Origin: Tragulus kanchil
Lineage: Eukaryota; Chordata; Mammalia; Artiodactyla; Tragulidae
Assembly: GCA_022376925.1 (NCBI GenBank)
Contig: JAIOJX010000003.1
Coordinates: forward strand, 33,180,874 to 33,244,873
DNA length: 64,000 nucleotides
Reading direction: 5' to 3'
Part shown: positions 11,031 through 22,905 of the stretch, in pieces
Layout of the letters: the number at the start of each line of letters is the position of its first letter
Position numbering within the stretch: position 1 is the first letter of the stretch
Made by a program: the position numbers and the translations under genes
Notes under the pieces: generated by a model
Seen by the model: only the letters and a program-made list of their open reading frames with translations
Told to the model about the DNA's origin: nothing
The model's database searches: none

Positions 11031-11699
11031 AAGAATAGCCATGGTGTCCTGAAGAAGGAAAGCAAAGCAGAAGACCTGTAATACAGTACCAGATATTAAA
11101 ACTTATATTTATTGTAAATAAGTTTATTATTGGTTAAAAAATAAACAGTGAATATATTGAACAAAATGTTCCAGAAACACATCCCAATCCTTCCTTGATG
11201 GTGGAAGTGTCATCATAAGCAGTGAAAATGATAATTTATTTTTCATTCACCCCATCCCATCTGTGGTCCTGTATGAAGTGGATGTTCCCAAAATGAAGCA
11301 AAAATGAAACTTGAACCTCATCTTATCTAATATATACAAAAATTAATTCCAGATGGAGCAAATTTCAATATGAAAGATAAAATAATACATTTTCTGGAAA
11401 ATAAAATCAGATAATATATTCACGAGCTTAGGACAGGCAAAAATATTTTAAAAGGGACACAAAAAAATACTATTTATAGGAAAGCAATAGGTAAGCTGGA
11501 CTTCATTCCTTTAAGCTGGACCATGTTTTAAGAGAAGCTACAATATCCAACTTTTAAAATTCACAACTACTTAAAATTTTCTAAAACTAACATATGGATG
11601 AAATAAATAACTATATCTAACTATCAGAAACCTTGTGGTCTAAAAAAATTAAAACATTGAGCATTTCAATAACATGGTGTATCTCAGTAGAGATGCAAG

Positions 11700-11914
11700 A
11701 GACAACTGTATGCTCGATCATATTCAACTCTTTGCAACCCTATGGCCTATAGCCTGTCAAGCTCCTCTGTTCATGGGATTTCCCAGGCAAGAATATTCAA
11801 GTAGGTTGCCATTTCCTCCTCCAGGGAATCTTCCCGACCCAGAGATCGAACCCACATCTCTTGCATCTTCTGCATTGGCGGGTAGATTCTTTACCACTGA
11901 GCCACAAGAGAAAA
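11700..11914 (-). mobile_element. Bov-tA SINE
   Basis: Minus-strand signature: ATTCAACTCTTTGCAACCCT, CAGGCAAGAATATTCAAGTA, GATCGAACCCACATCTCTTG, TTCTTTACCACTGAGCCAC. Moderately diverged. It lies once only, outside any duplication. Confidence 0.9.
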
Positions 11915-14900
11915 CTACTTGATTGTAATTTAGTTAATCCTATTTCAAGAGATCTACAGAAAGCATTTTAACATTCAAAAGTGATTTAAAAGGAAAAAGT
12001 TAATCAGAATGTTTGTGAACATCTAGCTTCACTCATTTATAGGTAGATTTTTCTGAAGCATAACAGAACTAACTCACTGAGATGCAGCTTAAAAGAGGAA
12101 CTATGTAAACATTGAAAGACTATCAGGGAAACATGCACACAGATTCTATCTCTGAGAACTAAGGCTAGCATAATATATTCAATATTTATCATGGAAGTTA
12201 GGCTTAGAACTATATCTTACATCATTACCTATAGTTACTAGATTGTGTTATTAAATTATGTGTGTGTTCGTGAATGGAGACCTAATTCCAAGAATAGGAA
12301 TAGAATGAGAACAATACCCTGTCATCTGGAAGTCATGAGTTATTCAAGTCCATAAGTATAAAGAAATCAGCTCCCCAAGTGAGACTACACAGCTTTAAAA
12401 AGAAAAAGCTTCATGCATTCTAAAGCAAAAAGACAGAGCTGCAAGATAATAGATACAGCAGGCAGAACAGGCTATGAAATTTGTAAGGGCCAGTGAAAAT
12501 GAAAATACAGGGCTTCTTGTTCAAACATGATTAAGAGTTTCAGCGGTTGGCGATAGCAGAGCATTAAGCCACGGGCTTGACCATTCTTGACGCTGGGCCC
12601 TCAGTGACTGCCCCATGAGGTTGACCCTGCTTGCAGGCAAAGATTACACGTGAAAATCAAGCTTTTCTTCCAGGCTTGCCTACAGGAAAAATCACACCAT
12701 CAACAGTGATGTCTCTAAGTACAGAAAACTACAAGGTGAAGGTTTGCATTTGATAAGCTTTTCATATGAAGCTAATGAAGGGATAGGATGCTTACTCTGA
12801 ACCTTTCTGTGGTTTTATTTCTGAAAATAACAGCTTGCTAATTCAAGACTGAGATTTTTAGGACAGATTCCCATTTCTGTTTCCAGTCTTGTGTTCCTTA
12901 GATCGCCTAGAAAGAAAGCATTGTATGTGTGATCATTTTTTTCATGCCCCAGTAAGCTTTCTAACTGGCCAATCAGAAACGTCGGGTGTGCACATAACAT
13001 CTAGCTTGCTTTAATTCCATCAATTAATAAAGAGTGAGATTGACTATTTATCATATTTAATACAAAGAACAAAGAAATACCACTGCATGAAAAATGTAAG
13101 AACAAGTTTCAATTGTGTGCTACTCCATCCTCCTCTATCTAGCCACTTTATCTGTATGGATTTCTTCCAGGAGATAAATCTTTCAATCAGAACTTTTTGT
13201 GAGTTGTACTCCATGTCCCGTCAGGTTGTATATCAAAATTGCAGGTGGTTTTTTGCCCTCTTGATTCTGCTAACCTGGAAAAAGGCTTAGAAAACAAGAA
13301 ATCCTGGGATGTTTCATTCACTCTAGGCACTGAAAAAAATGATAAATATATTTTTCTGCTAAACACAAAAATACCCATCTCCTGTATGTTCCCTTAGAGA
13401 TACGACAAAGCATCATTTTTTTTTCTAATCTGGAGGACATAAAATGTACATTTAAAGTTACATTTCAGGGCATGATTTGCTATCTCTTACCCCAAAGAAA
13501 CACATCTCCAAAATCAATATCTACCTCTATTTCAATTTCTTGGAAGGGGAAAATAAAATTGAATATAAGAAAATGTGACTGGTGATGAATAGTAAGAATG
13601 GGATATTTATGCTTTATCATCTGCAGTCCATCCTGTGAAATAATAATGAAGCCAAGGGATTGATGATAACCATCACTTGCTTTTAAGGGCTAGGGAGCCA
13701 CCATCTCTGATGGCAGAAACCACTAAGACATAAGGAGCACTGCGGGTGGAAGCCGAGCCTTCATGCATTATTGAGGGGTCATGTGTTACAGGAGAGATAT
13801 GTACCAAGTGAAAAAGGCTTGTCTTAGCTGAGGTTTTATGAGCTCAGAAAGAGGCATCAGCAAACTCCTTATCTTTTGGATTATCCTACTTCTCACTACC
13901 ATCTTTGACTGACTTAGAAATCTTTTCAACATCAGATATGAGGTTTATTGCATTCCTACCCTGCACGCCTTTCTTCCATGTCATTTCTGCCCCAGTAAGC
14001 TTTTTTTAGAACCTGAAAGCATTGTATGTGTGATCATTTTTTTCATGCCCCAGTAAGCTTTCTAACTGGCCAATCAGAAACGTCGGGTGTGCACATAACA
14101 TCTAGCTTGCTTTAATTCCATCAATTAATAAAGAGTGAGATTGACTATTTATCATATTTAATACAAAGAACAAAGAAATACCACTGCATGAAAAATGTAA
14201 GAACAAGTTTCAATTGTGTGCTACTCCATCCTCCTCTATCTAGCCACTTTATCTGTATGGATTTCTTCCAGGAGATAAATCTTTCAATCAGAACTTTTTG
14301 TGAGTTGTACTCCATGTCCCGTCAGGTTGTATATCAAAATTGCAGGTGGTTTTTTGCCCTCTTGATTCTGCTAACCTGGAAAAAGGCTTAGAAAACAAGA
14401 AATCCTGGGATGTTTCATTCACTCTAGGCACTGAAAAAAATGATAAATATATTTTTCTGCTAAACACAAAAATACCCATCTCCTGTATGTTCCCTTAGAG
14501 ATACGACAAAGCATCATTTTTTTTTCTAATCTGGAGGACATAAAATGTACATTTAAAGTTACATTTCAGGGCATGATTTGCTATCTCTTACCCCAAAGAA
14601 ACACATCTCCAAAATCAATATCTACCTCTATTTCAATTTCTTGGAAGGAAAATAAAATTGAATATAAGAAAATGTGACTGGTGATGAATAGTAAGAATGG
14701 GATATTTATGCTTTATCATCTGCAGTCCATCCTGTGAAATAATAATGAAGCCAAGGGATTGATGATAACCATCACTTGCTTTTAAGGGCTAGGGAGCCAC
14801 CATCTCTGATGGCAGAAACCACTAAGACATAAGGAGCACTGCGGGTGGAAGCCGAGCCTTCATGCATTATTGAGGGGTCATGTGTTACAGGAGAGATATG

Positions 14901-15289
14901 TACCAAGTGAAAAAGGCTTGTCTTAGCTGAGGTTTTATGAGCTCAGAAAGAGGCATCAGCAAACTCCTTATCTTTTGGATTATCCTACTTCTCACTACCA
15001 TCTTTGACTGACTTAGAAATCTTTTCAACATCAGATATGAGGTTTATTGCATTCCTACCCTGCACGCCTTTCTTCCATGTCATTTGATATACCCAGAAAA
15101 TAAAAGTCCTCTTTACCTGCTTGGGGAATCGTCCCACTGTCTCTTGATGGTCATATCCCATTATTATTCCCTTGACCAGCTTTCCTGCCTTGAGTCCATC
15201 TTTTTGGTCTCTCACCTGGAACATTTAATGACTTTGATGGCCCTGGCTCCAGCCTTCCCTTTTGTGATAAGTCACTCAGATAACGTCTA
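11915..15289. other. Unannotated region containing D6 and the start of D7
   Basis: No gene or recognisable repeat family found. Short open frames (60-80 codons) have no recognisable domain, no credible splice-site context, and repeat identically in the duplicated copies. Ancient repeats too diverged to recognise by eye may be present. Confidence 0.45.
12914..15085. repeat. Tandem duplication D6 (shift 1099-1101 bp)
   Basis: Bases 12914-13986 recur at 14015-15085. The 28-bp filler at 13987-14014 contains TGCCCCAGTAAGCTTT, which matches 12945-12960 near the start of the unit. The copies differ by a 2-base deletion (GGAAGGGGAAAAT versus GGAAGGAAAAT). Confidence 0.95.
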
Positions 15290-15300
15290 GGTTCTCTTTT

Positions 15301-15334
15301 TTTAAGAACTTTAAAAAAATTTTTGGCCTCTGTT

Positions 15335-15378
<44 letters not shown>

Positions 15379-15622
15379 TATGTGTGTTATTTATTTTCAT
15401 CCAGCTCTATTCTTTGGCTTGTGTGGGCCTCCCATTGCAGCAGCCTCTCTCCTGGCAGAGCACTGGCTCTGGGTGCATACACTCCAGAATGCTGGCTTGT
15501 AATTGGACACACTGGTCCAGCCACTCCGCGGCATGTGGGGTCCTCATGGGCCAGGGATCGAACCAGTGCCTCTTACACTGCAAGGTGGACTCTTTACCCA
15601 CTGGACCACCAGGGAAGCCCTG
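15301..15622 (-). mobile_element. CHR-2-derived SINE with internal (GT)n
   Basis: Minus-strand element, head CCACTGGACCACCAGGGAAG, body with TTGGACACACTGGTCCAGCC. Flanked by GGTTCTCTTTT at 15290-15300 and 15623-15633. A (GT)n tract at 15338-15375 occupies the A-rich tail region. Confidence 0.92.
15338..15375. repeat. (GT)n microsatellite
   Basis: About 19 GT units inside the SINE tail, copied at 16465-16502. Frames starting with Met-Cys-Val repeats come from it and are not genes. Confidence 0.95.
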
Positions 15623-16427
15623 GGTTCTCTTTTGAAAATGTGTATATCGTCATGTCACTCCTTTGGCTCACAGGATGAAATCTTGGCTCCCTTGTAAGAG
15701 TCTAATGAAGCTGGTAGAGTCCAGGGGACTAAGGCAGGGGAGAAAGGCTTAGCCAAATCGGTATCCATCTTTAATTTGTCGCCCCATCCTGGAGCACCAA
15801 AGGCTAGACCCAGGGCTTACTGGTACTTAAATTGAATTTACAGGTTCGTAGCTTTTAAAAAATTCTAACAGTGTTTTTTTTAGCACCATCTAGCGAAACC
15901 ACTTGCTTTTAAGGGCTAGGGAGCCACCATCTCTGATGGCAGAAACCACTAAGACATAAGGAGCACTGCGGGTGGAAGCCGAGCCTTCATGCATTATTGA
16001 GGGGTCATGTGTTACAGGAGAGATATGTACCAAGTGAAAAAGGCTTGTCTTAGCTGAGGTTTTATGAGCTCAGAAAGAGGCATCAGCAAACTCCTTATCT
16101 TTTGGATTATCCTACTTCTCACTACCATCTTTGACTGACTTAGAAATCTTTTCAACATCAGATATGAGGTTTATTGCATTCCTACCCTGCACGCCTTTCT
16201 TCCATGTCATTTGATATACCCAGAAAATAAAAGTCCTCTTTACCTGCTTGGGGAATCGTCCCACTGTCTCTTGATGGTCATATCCCATTATTATTCCCTT
16301 GACCAGCTTTCCTGCCTTGAGTCCATCTTTTTGGTCTCTCACCTGGAACATTTAATGACTTTGATGGCCCTGGCTCCAGCCTTCCCTTTTGTGATAAGTC
16401 ACTCAGATAACGTCTAGGTTCTCTTTT

Positions 16428-16461
16428 TTTAAGAACTTTAAAAAAATTTTTGGCCTCTGTT

Positions 16462-16505
<44 letters not shown>

Positions 16506-16749
16506 TATGTGTGTTATTTATTTTCATCCAGCTCTATTCTTTGGCTTGTGTGGGCCTCCCATTGCAGCAGCCTCTCTCCTGGCAGAGCACTGGCTCTGGG
16601 TGCATACACTCCAGAATGCTGGCTTGTAATTGGACACACTGGTCCAGCCACTCCGCGGCATGTGGGGTCCTCATGGGCCAGGGATCGAACCAGTGCCTCT
16701 TACACTGCAAGGTGGACTCTTTACCCACTGGACCACCAGGGAAGCCCTG
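16428..16749 (-). mobile_element. CHR-2-derived SINE, second copy
   Basis: D7 duplicate of 15301-15622. Its head (16730-16749) is copied again at 17863-17881 by D8. Confidence 0.92.
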
Positions 16750-17283
16750 GGTTCTCTTTTGAAAATGTGTATATCGTCATGTCACTCCTTTGGCTCACAG
16801 GATGAAATCTTGGCTCCCTTGTAAGAGTCTAATGAAGCTGGTAGAGTCCAGGGGACTAAGGCAGGGGAGAAAGGCTTAGCCAAATCGGTATCCATCTTTA
16901 ATTTGTCGCCCCATCCTGGAGCACCAAAGGCTAGACCCAGGGCTTACTGGTACTTAAATTGAATTTACAGGTTCGTAGCTACATTCTCTAACTAAATAAT
17001 CCAACTCTAGTCTGGAGAATGTTCAGTGTTCTGAGGTCAAACCTGGCTTATCACTATCACTATTCTATTCCAGAGAAACACACTTTCCAGGAAAAAAGAT
17101 TCTGAGCTGAGCCAAGGACACAGATGGAGTTTTTACCGACGAATACCAAGTGGTCCTCAGGGGAAGGAGATGAAGCTGTCTGTTTGGACTTGTTCAAATT
17201 CTAGATGTAAACTAAGGCACAATAAATGTTCTAAGGTTCACATGTGGTCCAGACCATATCAGGAGGTTCAAGATTCCATTGGG

Positions 17284-17612
17284 GGACTTCCCCTGGTGGT
17301 TCAGTGGGTAGGGACACCGCCTTGCAGTGCAAGGGGCGCCAGTTCCAGCCCTGGCCTGGGAAGATCCCACGTGCCGCGGAGCGGCTGGACCGATGTGTCC
17401 AATTACCGAGCCGGAGCTCTGGAGCACACACGCCCAGAGTCGGTGCTCTGCAACAACAGAGGCCACCACGATGGGAGGCCCACAGGAGCCAAAGAACGAA
17501 GACAAATGAAAATAGAGAAATGAAAGACCAATAGAAGTGGCCCGCCCACTCCCCTCCCTCCCCAACCCGACCCCGCCCAAAATAAACAAATAAATAAATC
17601 TTAAAAAAAAAA
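17284..17612 (+). mobile_element. CHR-2-derived SINE with 14-bp target-site duplication
   Basis: Full-length, little-diverged copy: GGACTTCCCCTGGTGGTTCA, CCACGTGCCGCGGAGCGGCT, GACCGATGTGTCCAATTACC, ending AATAAATCTTAAAAAAAA. Flanks AAGATT[C/T]CATTGGG at 17270-17283 and 17613-17626. GC-rich and CpG-rich, consistent with recent insertion. Confidence 0.95.
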
Positions 17613-18414
17613 AAGATTTCATTGGGATTTGGAATTAAAAGCCTATATCGATCAATTATATGTGCTAAATGCCCTTTCTGTGTATACCATTGAGAATCTA
17701 GCACAGATTCCTCTTTATGGAAGTTCAGAATCCTGGCATATCTCTTTCCATCAAGATTCAGTAACAAAGACTATACCACACCAGCCTACAATAAGAATTT
17801 GAATGGTTTTCCCTCAAAGACATTAAAGATTCAGAAAACAAAAAGGGTACAACCCCAAATGAGGACCACCAGGAAGCCCTGGGTTCTCTTTTGAAAATGT
17901 GTATATCGTCATGTCACTCCTTTGGCTCACAGGATGAAATCTTGGCTCCCTTGTAAGAGTCTAATGAAGCTGGTAGAGTCCAGGGGACTAAGGCAGGGGA
18001 GAAAGGCTTAGCCAAATCGGTATCCATCTTTAATTTGTCGCCCCATCCTGGAGCACCAAAGGCTAGACCCAGGGCTTACTGGTACTTAAATTGAATTTAC
18101 AGGTTCGTAGCTACATTCTCTAACTAAATAATCCAACTCTAGTCTGGAGAATGTTCAGTGTTCTGAGGTCAAACCTGGCTTATCACTATCACTATTCTAT
18201 TCCAGAGAAACACACTTTCCAGGAAAAAAGATTCTGAGCTGAGCCAAGGACACAGATGGAGTTTTACCGACGAATACCAAGTGGTCCTCAGGGGAAGGAG
18301 ATGAAGCTGTCTGTTTGGACTTGTTCAAATTCTAGATGTAAACTAAGGCACAATAAATGTTCTAAGGTTCACATGTGGTCCAGACCATATCAGGAGGTTC
18401 AAGATTCCATTGGG

Positions 18415-18746
18415 GGACTTCCCCTGGTGGTTCAGTGGGTAGGGACACCGCCTTGCAGTGCAAGGGGCGCCAGTTCCAGCCCTGGCCTGGGAAGATCCCA
18501 CGTGCCGCGGAGCGGCTGGACCGATGTGTCCAATTACCGAGCCGGAGCTCTGGAGCACACACGCCCAGAGTCGGTGCTCTGCAACAACAGAGGCCACCAC
18601 GATGGGAGGCCCACAGGAGCCAAAGAACGAAGACAAATGAAAATAGAGAAATGAAAGACCAATAGAAGTGGCCCGCCCACTCCCCTCCCTCCCCAACCCG
18701 ACCCCGCCCAAAGTAAATAAATAAATAAATCTTAAAAAAAAAAAAA
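18415..18746 (+). mobile_element. CHR-2-derived SINE, second copy
   Basis: D8 duplicate of 17284-17612. Differs only in the A-rich tail (AATAAACAAAT versus AGTAAATAAAT, and a longer poly-A). Confidence 0.95.
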
Positions 18747-19000
18747 AAGATTTCATTGGGATTTGGAATTAAAAGCCTATATCGATCAATTATATGTGCT
18801 AAATGCCCTTTCTGTGTATACCATTGAGAATCTAGCACAGATTCCTCTTTATGGAAGTTCAGAATCCTGGCATATCTCTTTCCATCAAGATTCAGTAACA
18901 AAGACTATACCACACCAGCCTACAATAAGAATTTGAATGGTTTTCCCTCAAAGACATTAAACGGATTCAGAAAACAAAAAAGGGTACAACCCCAAATGAG

Positions 19001-20483
19001 AAATCCCATTAGCTACTACTGAATTTTATAAGCTTTTTTGAAAACCATATATTTAATATAGTACTTACATTAAGACAGAGCAGAAGGATATTGAATCTCT
19101 GAAAGATCTTAATGAATTATGTAAACCTCACTTTATTTGTCGTGCAGAGCCAAATGTTTCCTATTAATGAAAGATTTCTTTACCAAATTCCCATAATAAA
19201 TCCGTTTATGGTATTTTCTAAATGAACATAGCCACATCCGTCCTCAATGCCACACTGCCGTCTTGTAGCCTTAGGAGATCTTTCATATTCCACAAGGGGT
19301 TTCATTTAAGAACTAGTCTTTTAACAATTATGTCTCTCTTAATATTTTAACAACTTTACAGACCTCTTGGGGTGCCATGTAACACTGAAGTCTTTTCAAG
19401 CTTCACAAAAATGAATGTAAAAATGCTCAGAACTAGGCTCAGAACCAGATTAATTCTTCATGGGAGAACCTTCAATCATGCGATCCCAGAACAACCTCAC
19501 TTTCTTGGTGGCACATTAGGATTCCTGTACAAACTAAAGTCTTCTGTTGTTATTTTTGCTTTCTTTCAGTGGAAGAAATTTTTAAATGGAAAAAAATAAC
19601 AACTCAACCTGTAGTCCCTGGTAGCAATGGATTAGCTGACAAGAAGAGGACCTTATAACTAGGGAACTACTTGTTTGGACATGAAAATACTCTGTCAGAA
19701 GGTGCACTCTGCATCAGTGCATGGACAGATACTGTTTCCTGATGCTTTCTGGCAAGACTTCACAAGGCTGTTGTCTTCGTCACTTTGGTCATGCAAAAAT
19801 GGAAAAAAAAGAGTTCACACGGTTGAGGCAGTGGAGTTCATAGTTCTGACAAATGGATAAAATGTCCCTTGGCTAGATGTGTAAAACACTGGGAAAACGT
19901 TTCTGACTTCCTCTATCTCAGTGTACATGCACTCCCACCAGGAAATCCAGCCCAACTTGTTGCTTCTGGAGCTCCTCAGATCTCTCCTCTGTCTTTCTGG
20001 CAGGAGCATGTTTTCCATGACGGCAGTGTGAGGTCTTTTACATGAAGGTGCTGACATCTGCATTAGGTTCAGGGCCTTCTTCCTGATGTCTCAATATTTT
20101 TGGAAAGCCTGACTGCCAACCTCCCTGACCACAGAAATTGCAAGATGGATTTGGGTCTTGAAAGTCTGACCAAAACCAGTTTTGGGCCATGATGAAAGGA
20201 CTCCGTCCTGTCACAACTCCCTTTCAGAGTGTTTGCTAAGACCCTACGGCAGCGGAGTTTGGTATCCTAAAGGTGTGTAACAAAGTTGACAGAGAACAAA
20301 GTGTACAATGTCCATGTCTGTGTTTGGAATCGCTATTTCTGTTTGGTTTAAGAATCAATCAATGCAGATGGTCCAAGAATAAAATTCCAGCCCCACCCCA
20401 GTATAAAAATAAAAGTAATTAACTTAAAAAATTATATAGGAAAGGATAGATGTGGGATACATTCTGGGTGTCCACTTGGACCA
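19001..20483. other. Unannotated, apparently unique stretch
   Basis: No SINE or LINE signature recognised and no duplication. Open frames at 19372-19599 and 19675-19860 lack recognisable domains and start context. No gene called. Confidence 0.45.
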
Positions 20484-22850
20484 GACTCAGATGATAAGTC
20501 AAGTCTCCATGTATCCTGTTTGCATTAAGACTCCAAAAGTTTCTGGACACTATGACTAGAAAATTTAATGGAAATGGTAATTATTGTCATTTCCAAGAAC
20601 ATAACGATCACTGAGATGAACACTCTTGAACAGAAAGGTAAGGTGAGATCCACCCACCAACAGGTGCCCTGCCCTGTAAGGAACTCCCTTTGAGATAGGA
20701 ATCAACTGTCTTGAGTTCTGTCCTGGGTGGGGTGATGCAACACTTTGCAAATACATTCTGCCCCAGGCCTTAGGAAATCTTTCCTAAATGGTTACAGGTG
20801 GTAGTTGGTCACTGGAAAGAACAGAATGGCTTTGATGATAAGACGAGACTCAAGAGACAGTCACATTCTCTTCATGGCAAAGACCTGGATGAAGAATCGT
20901 GTTACGTCCAAAGGGAAGCAATAGGGGCACAAACAAGGGAGGCAATGATCTCAATGTCCCTGAGATCTCTAGCACTCCTGTGTTTCGTCAGAGGCATAGA
21001 AATCACTCAACAAAGCCAATGAGAGGCACTCTCTGAGCATAGGCAAAGGGAATCCATGGGGTCAAACATCAAGACTCTGCTCCTAGGGGCCATTGCATAA
21101 TAGACCAATGGACAGAATGGTTTTGGAGCAGGGGTACATGTGGAGATGTACAAGTAACAGCATCTGAGCATGAAAGTAATCCCACTGCCTCTGGTGTTCA
21201 CAAGGCACGAACAGACATTTTTACTTCATGGTCAAAATAGTGAGGTTGCGCAAGAAGCATTGTGATGGGAGAAACGATCTGCCATTCTGTGATCCCATAA
21301 TTGGAAGCTATTAATAAAATTAATAAACGCAAAGTATAGATTTTTCTAGCTATCATACCAACTTGAATTTATTCTTGGTTATAATTTATTATTACCCAAC
21401 ATTATTTTAAAAAACTCTTTTCAAGGAGGCTTTTCATTAAAAAAAAAATTTGATCCCACTTATCAGAGTTAACAACTGAAGCACTGAACAATTCTATGAA
21501 AGTTATAGTGTTAGTCTCCCCGTCATGTCTGATTCTTTTTGAGACCATGGAATGTATCCCGCCAGTCTCTTCTGTCCCTGGGATTCGCTAGGTGAGAATA
21601 CTGGAGTGGGTTACTATTCCCTTTACCAGGGGATCTTCCCAGCTCAGGGATTGGGCCCCAGATTCTTTACCTGACTCAGATGATAAGTCAAGTCTCCATG
21701 TATCCTGTTTGCATTAAGACTCCAAAAGTTTCTGGACACTATGACTAGAAAATTTAATGGAAATGGTAATTATTGTCATTTCCAAGAACATAACGATCAC
21801 TGAGATGAACACTCTTGAACAGAAAGGTAAGGTGAGATCCACCCACCAACAGGTGCCCTGCCCTGTAAGGAACTCCCTTTGAGATAGGAATCAACTGTCT
21901 TGAGTTCTGTCCTGGGTGGGGTGATGCAACACTTTGCAAATACATTCTGCCCCAGGCCTTAGGAAATCTTTCCTAAATGGTTACAGGTGGTAGTTGGTCA
22001 CTGGAAAGAACAGAATGGCTTTGATGATAAGACGAGACTCAAGAGACAGTCACATTCTCTTCATGGCAAAGACCTGGATGAAGAATCGTGTTACGTCCAA
22101 AGGGAAGCAATAGGGGCACAAACAAGGGAGGCAATGATCTCAATGTCCCTGAGATCTCTAGCACTCCTGTGTTTCGTCAGAGGCATAGAAATCACTCAAC
22201 AAAGCCAATGAGAGGCACTCTCTGAGCATAGGCAAAGGGAATCCATGGGGTCAAACATCAAGACTCTGCTCCTAGGGGCCATTGCATAATAGACCAATGG
22301 ACAGAATGGTTTTGGAGCAGGGGTACATGTGGAGATGTACAAGTAACAGCATCTGAGCATGAAAGTAATCCCACTGCCTCTGGTGTTCACAAGGCACGAA
22401 CAGACATTTTTACTTCATGGTCAAAATAGTGAGGTTGCGCAAGAAGCATTGTGATGGGAGAAACGATCTGCCATTCTGTGATCCCATAATTGGAAGCTAT
22501 TAATAAAAATTAATAAACGCAAAGTATAGATTTTTCTAGCTATCATACCAACTTGAATTTATTCTTGGTTATAATTTATTATTACCCAACATTATTTTAA
22601 AAAACTCTTTTCAAGGAGGCTTTTCATTAAAAAAAAAATTTGATCCCACTTATCAGAGTTAACAACTGAAGCACTGAACAATTCTATGAAAGTTATAGTG
22701 TTAGTCTCCCCGTCATGTCTGATTCTTTTTGAGACCATGGAATGTATCCCGCCAGTCTCTTCTGTCCCTGGGATTCGCTAGGTGAGAATACTGGAGTGGG
22801 TTACTATTCCCTTTACCAGGGGATCTTCCCAGCTCAGGGATTGGGCCCCA
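20484..22850. repeat. Tandem duplication D9 (shift 1189 bp, the largest)
   Basis: Bases 20484-21660 recur at 21673-22850. The 12-bp filler GATTCTTTACCT resembles GATTCTTTACTG at 22873, sequence that lies just past the end of the unit in the intact copy. Confidence 0.95.
21506..21660 (-). mobile_element. Bov-tA SINE, first copy cut at the D9 junction
   Basis: Minus-strand Bov-tA (TACTGGAGTGGGTTACTATT, GGGGATCTTCCCAGCTCAGG), ending abruptly at 21660 before its head. Confidence 0.9.
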
Positions 22851-22905
22851 ATCTCCTGCATTGCAGGCAGGCAGATTCTTTACTGTCTGAGCCACCAGGG
22901 AAGCA
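22696..22905 (-). mobile_element. Bov-tA SINE, intact copy
   Basis: Full-length version of the element at 21506, continuing through CTCCTGCATTGCAGGCAGGC to the head ACTGTCTGAGCCACCAGGGA. Its head is copied once more at 23957-23995 by D10. Confidence 0.93.

Larger units (their letters stand above)
8971..11284. repeat. Tandem duplication D5 (shift 1162 bp)
   Basis: Bases 8971-10122 recur at 10133-11284. The 10-bp filler ATGTCTTTGA matches sequence just inside the second copy (CGATGTCTTTGAACTG near 10162). D5 starts inside the second copy of D4. Confidence 0.95.
9881..11640 (+). mobile_element. Ancient L1, further continuation (contains D5 second copy)
   Basis: Resumes with GGAAAGCAAAGCAGAAGACC and CAGTACCAGATATTAAAAC. 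After the duplicated block, 11290-11640 has L1-like CAGATGGAGCAAATTTCAAT and CTGGACTTCATTCC. Highly diverged; boundaries approximate. Bases 10133-11284 are the D5 copy and include BovB and SINE pieces listed separately. Confidence 0.55.
14773..16980. repeat. Tandem duplication D7 (shift 1127 bp)
   Basis: Bases 14773-15853 recur at 15900-16980 with 46 bp of filler (15854-15899). The filler has a T8 run and pieces such as AAATTCTAACA, which resembles a corrupted form of the true downstream ACATTCTCTAACTA. D7 begins inside the second copy of D6, so 14773-15085 is present three times. Confidence 0.95.
16730..19000. repeat. Tandem duplication D8 (shift about 1131-1133 bp)
   Basis: Bases 16730-17862 recur at 17863-19000, joined with only 1 bp of overlap (G). 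Copy differences lie near the inner junction: AGGGAAGCCC becomes AGGAAGCCC at the start of copy 2, and TTAAAGATTC at the end of copy 1 corresponds to TTAAACGGATTC in copy 2. Confidence 0.95.

Noticed and set aside
17231..17767. 178-residue minus-strand frame, copied at 18362-18901
   Set aside because: Most of it is a young CHR-2-derived SINE, whose GC-rich body has few stop codons; flanks are unrelated. It is a SINE shadow.
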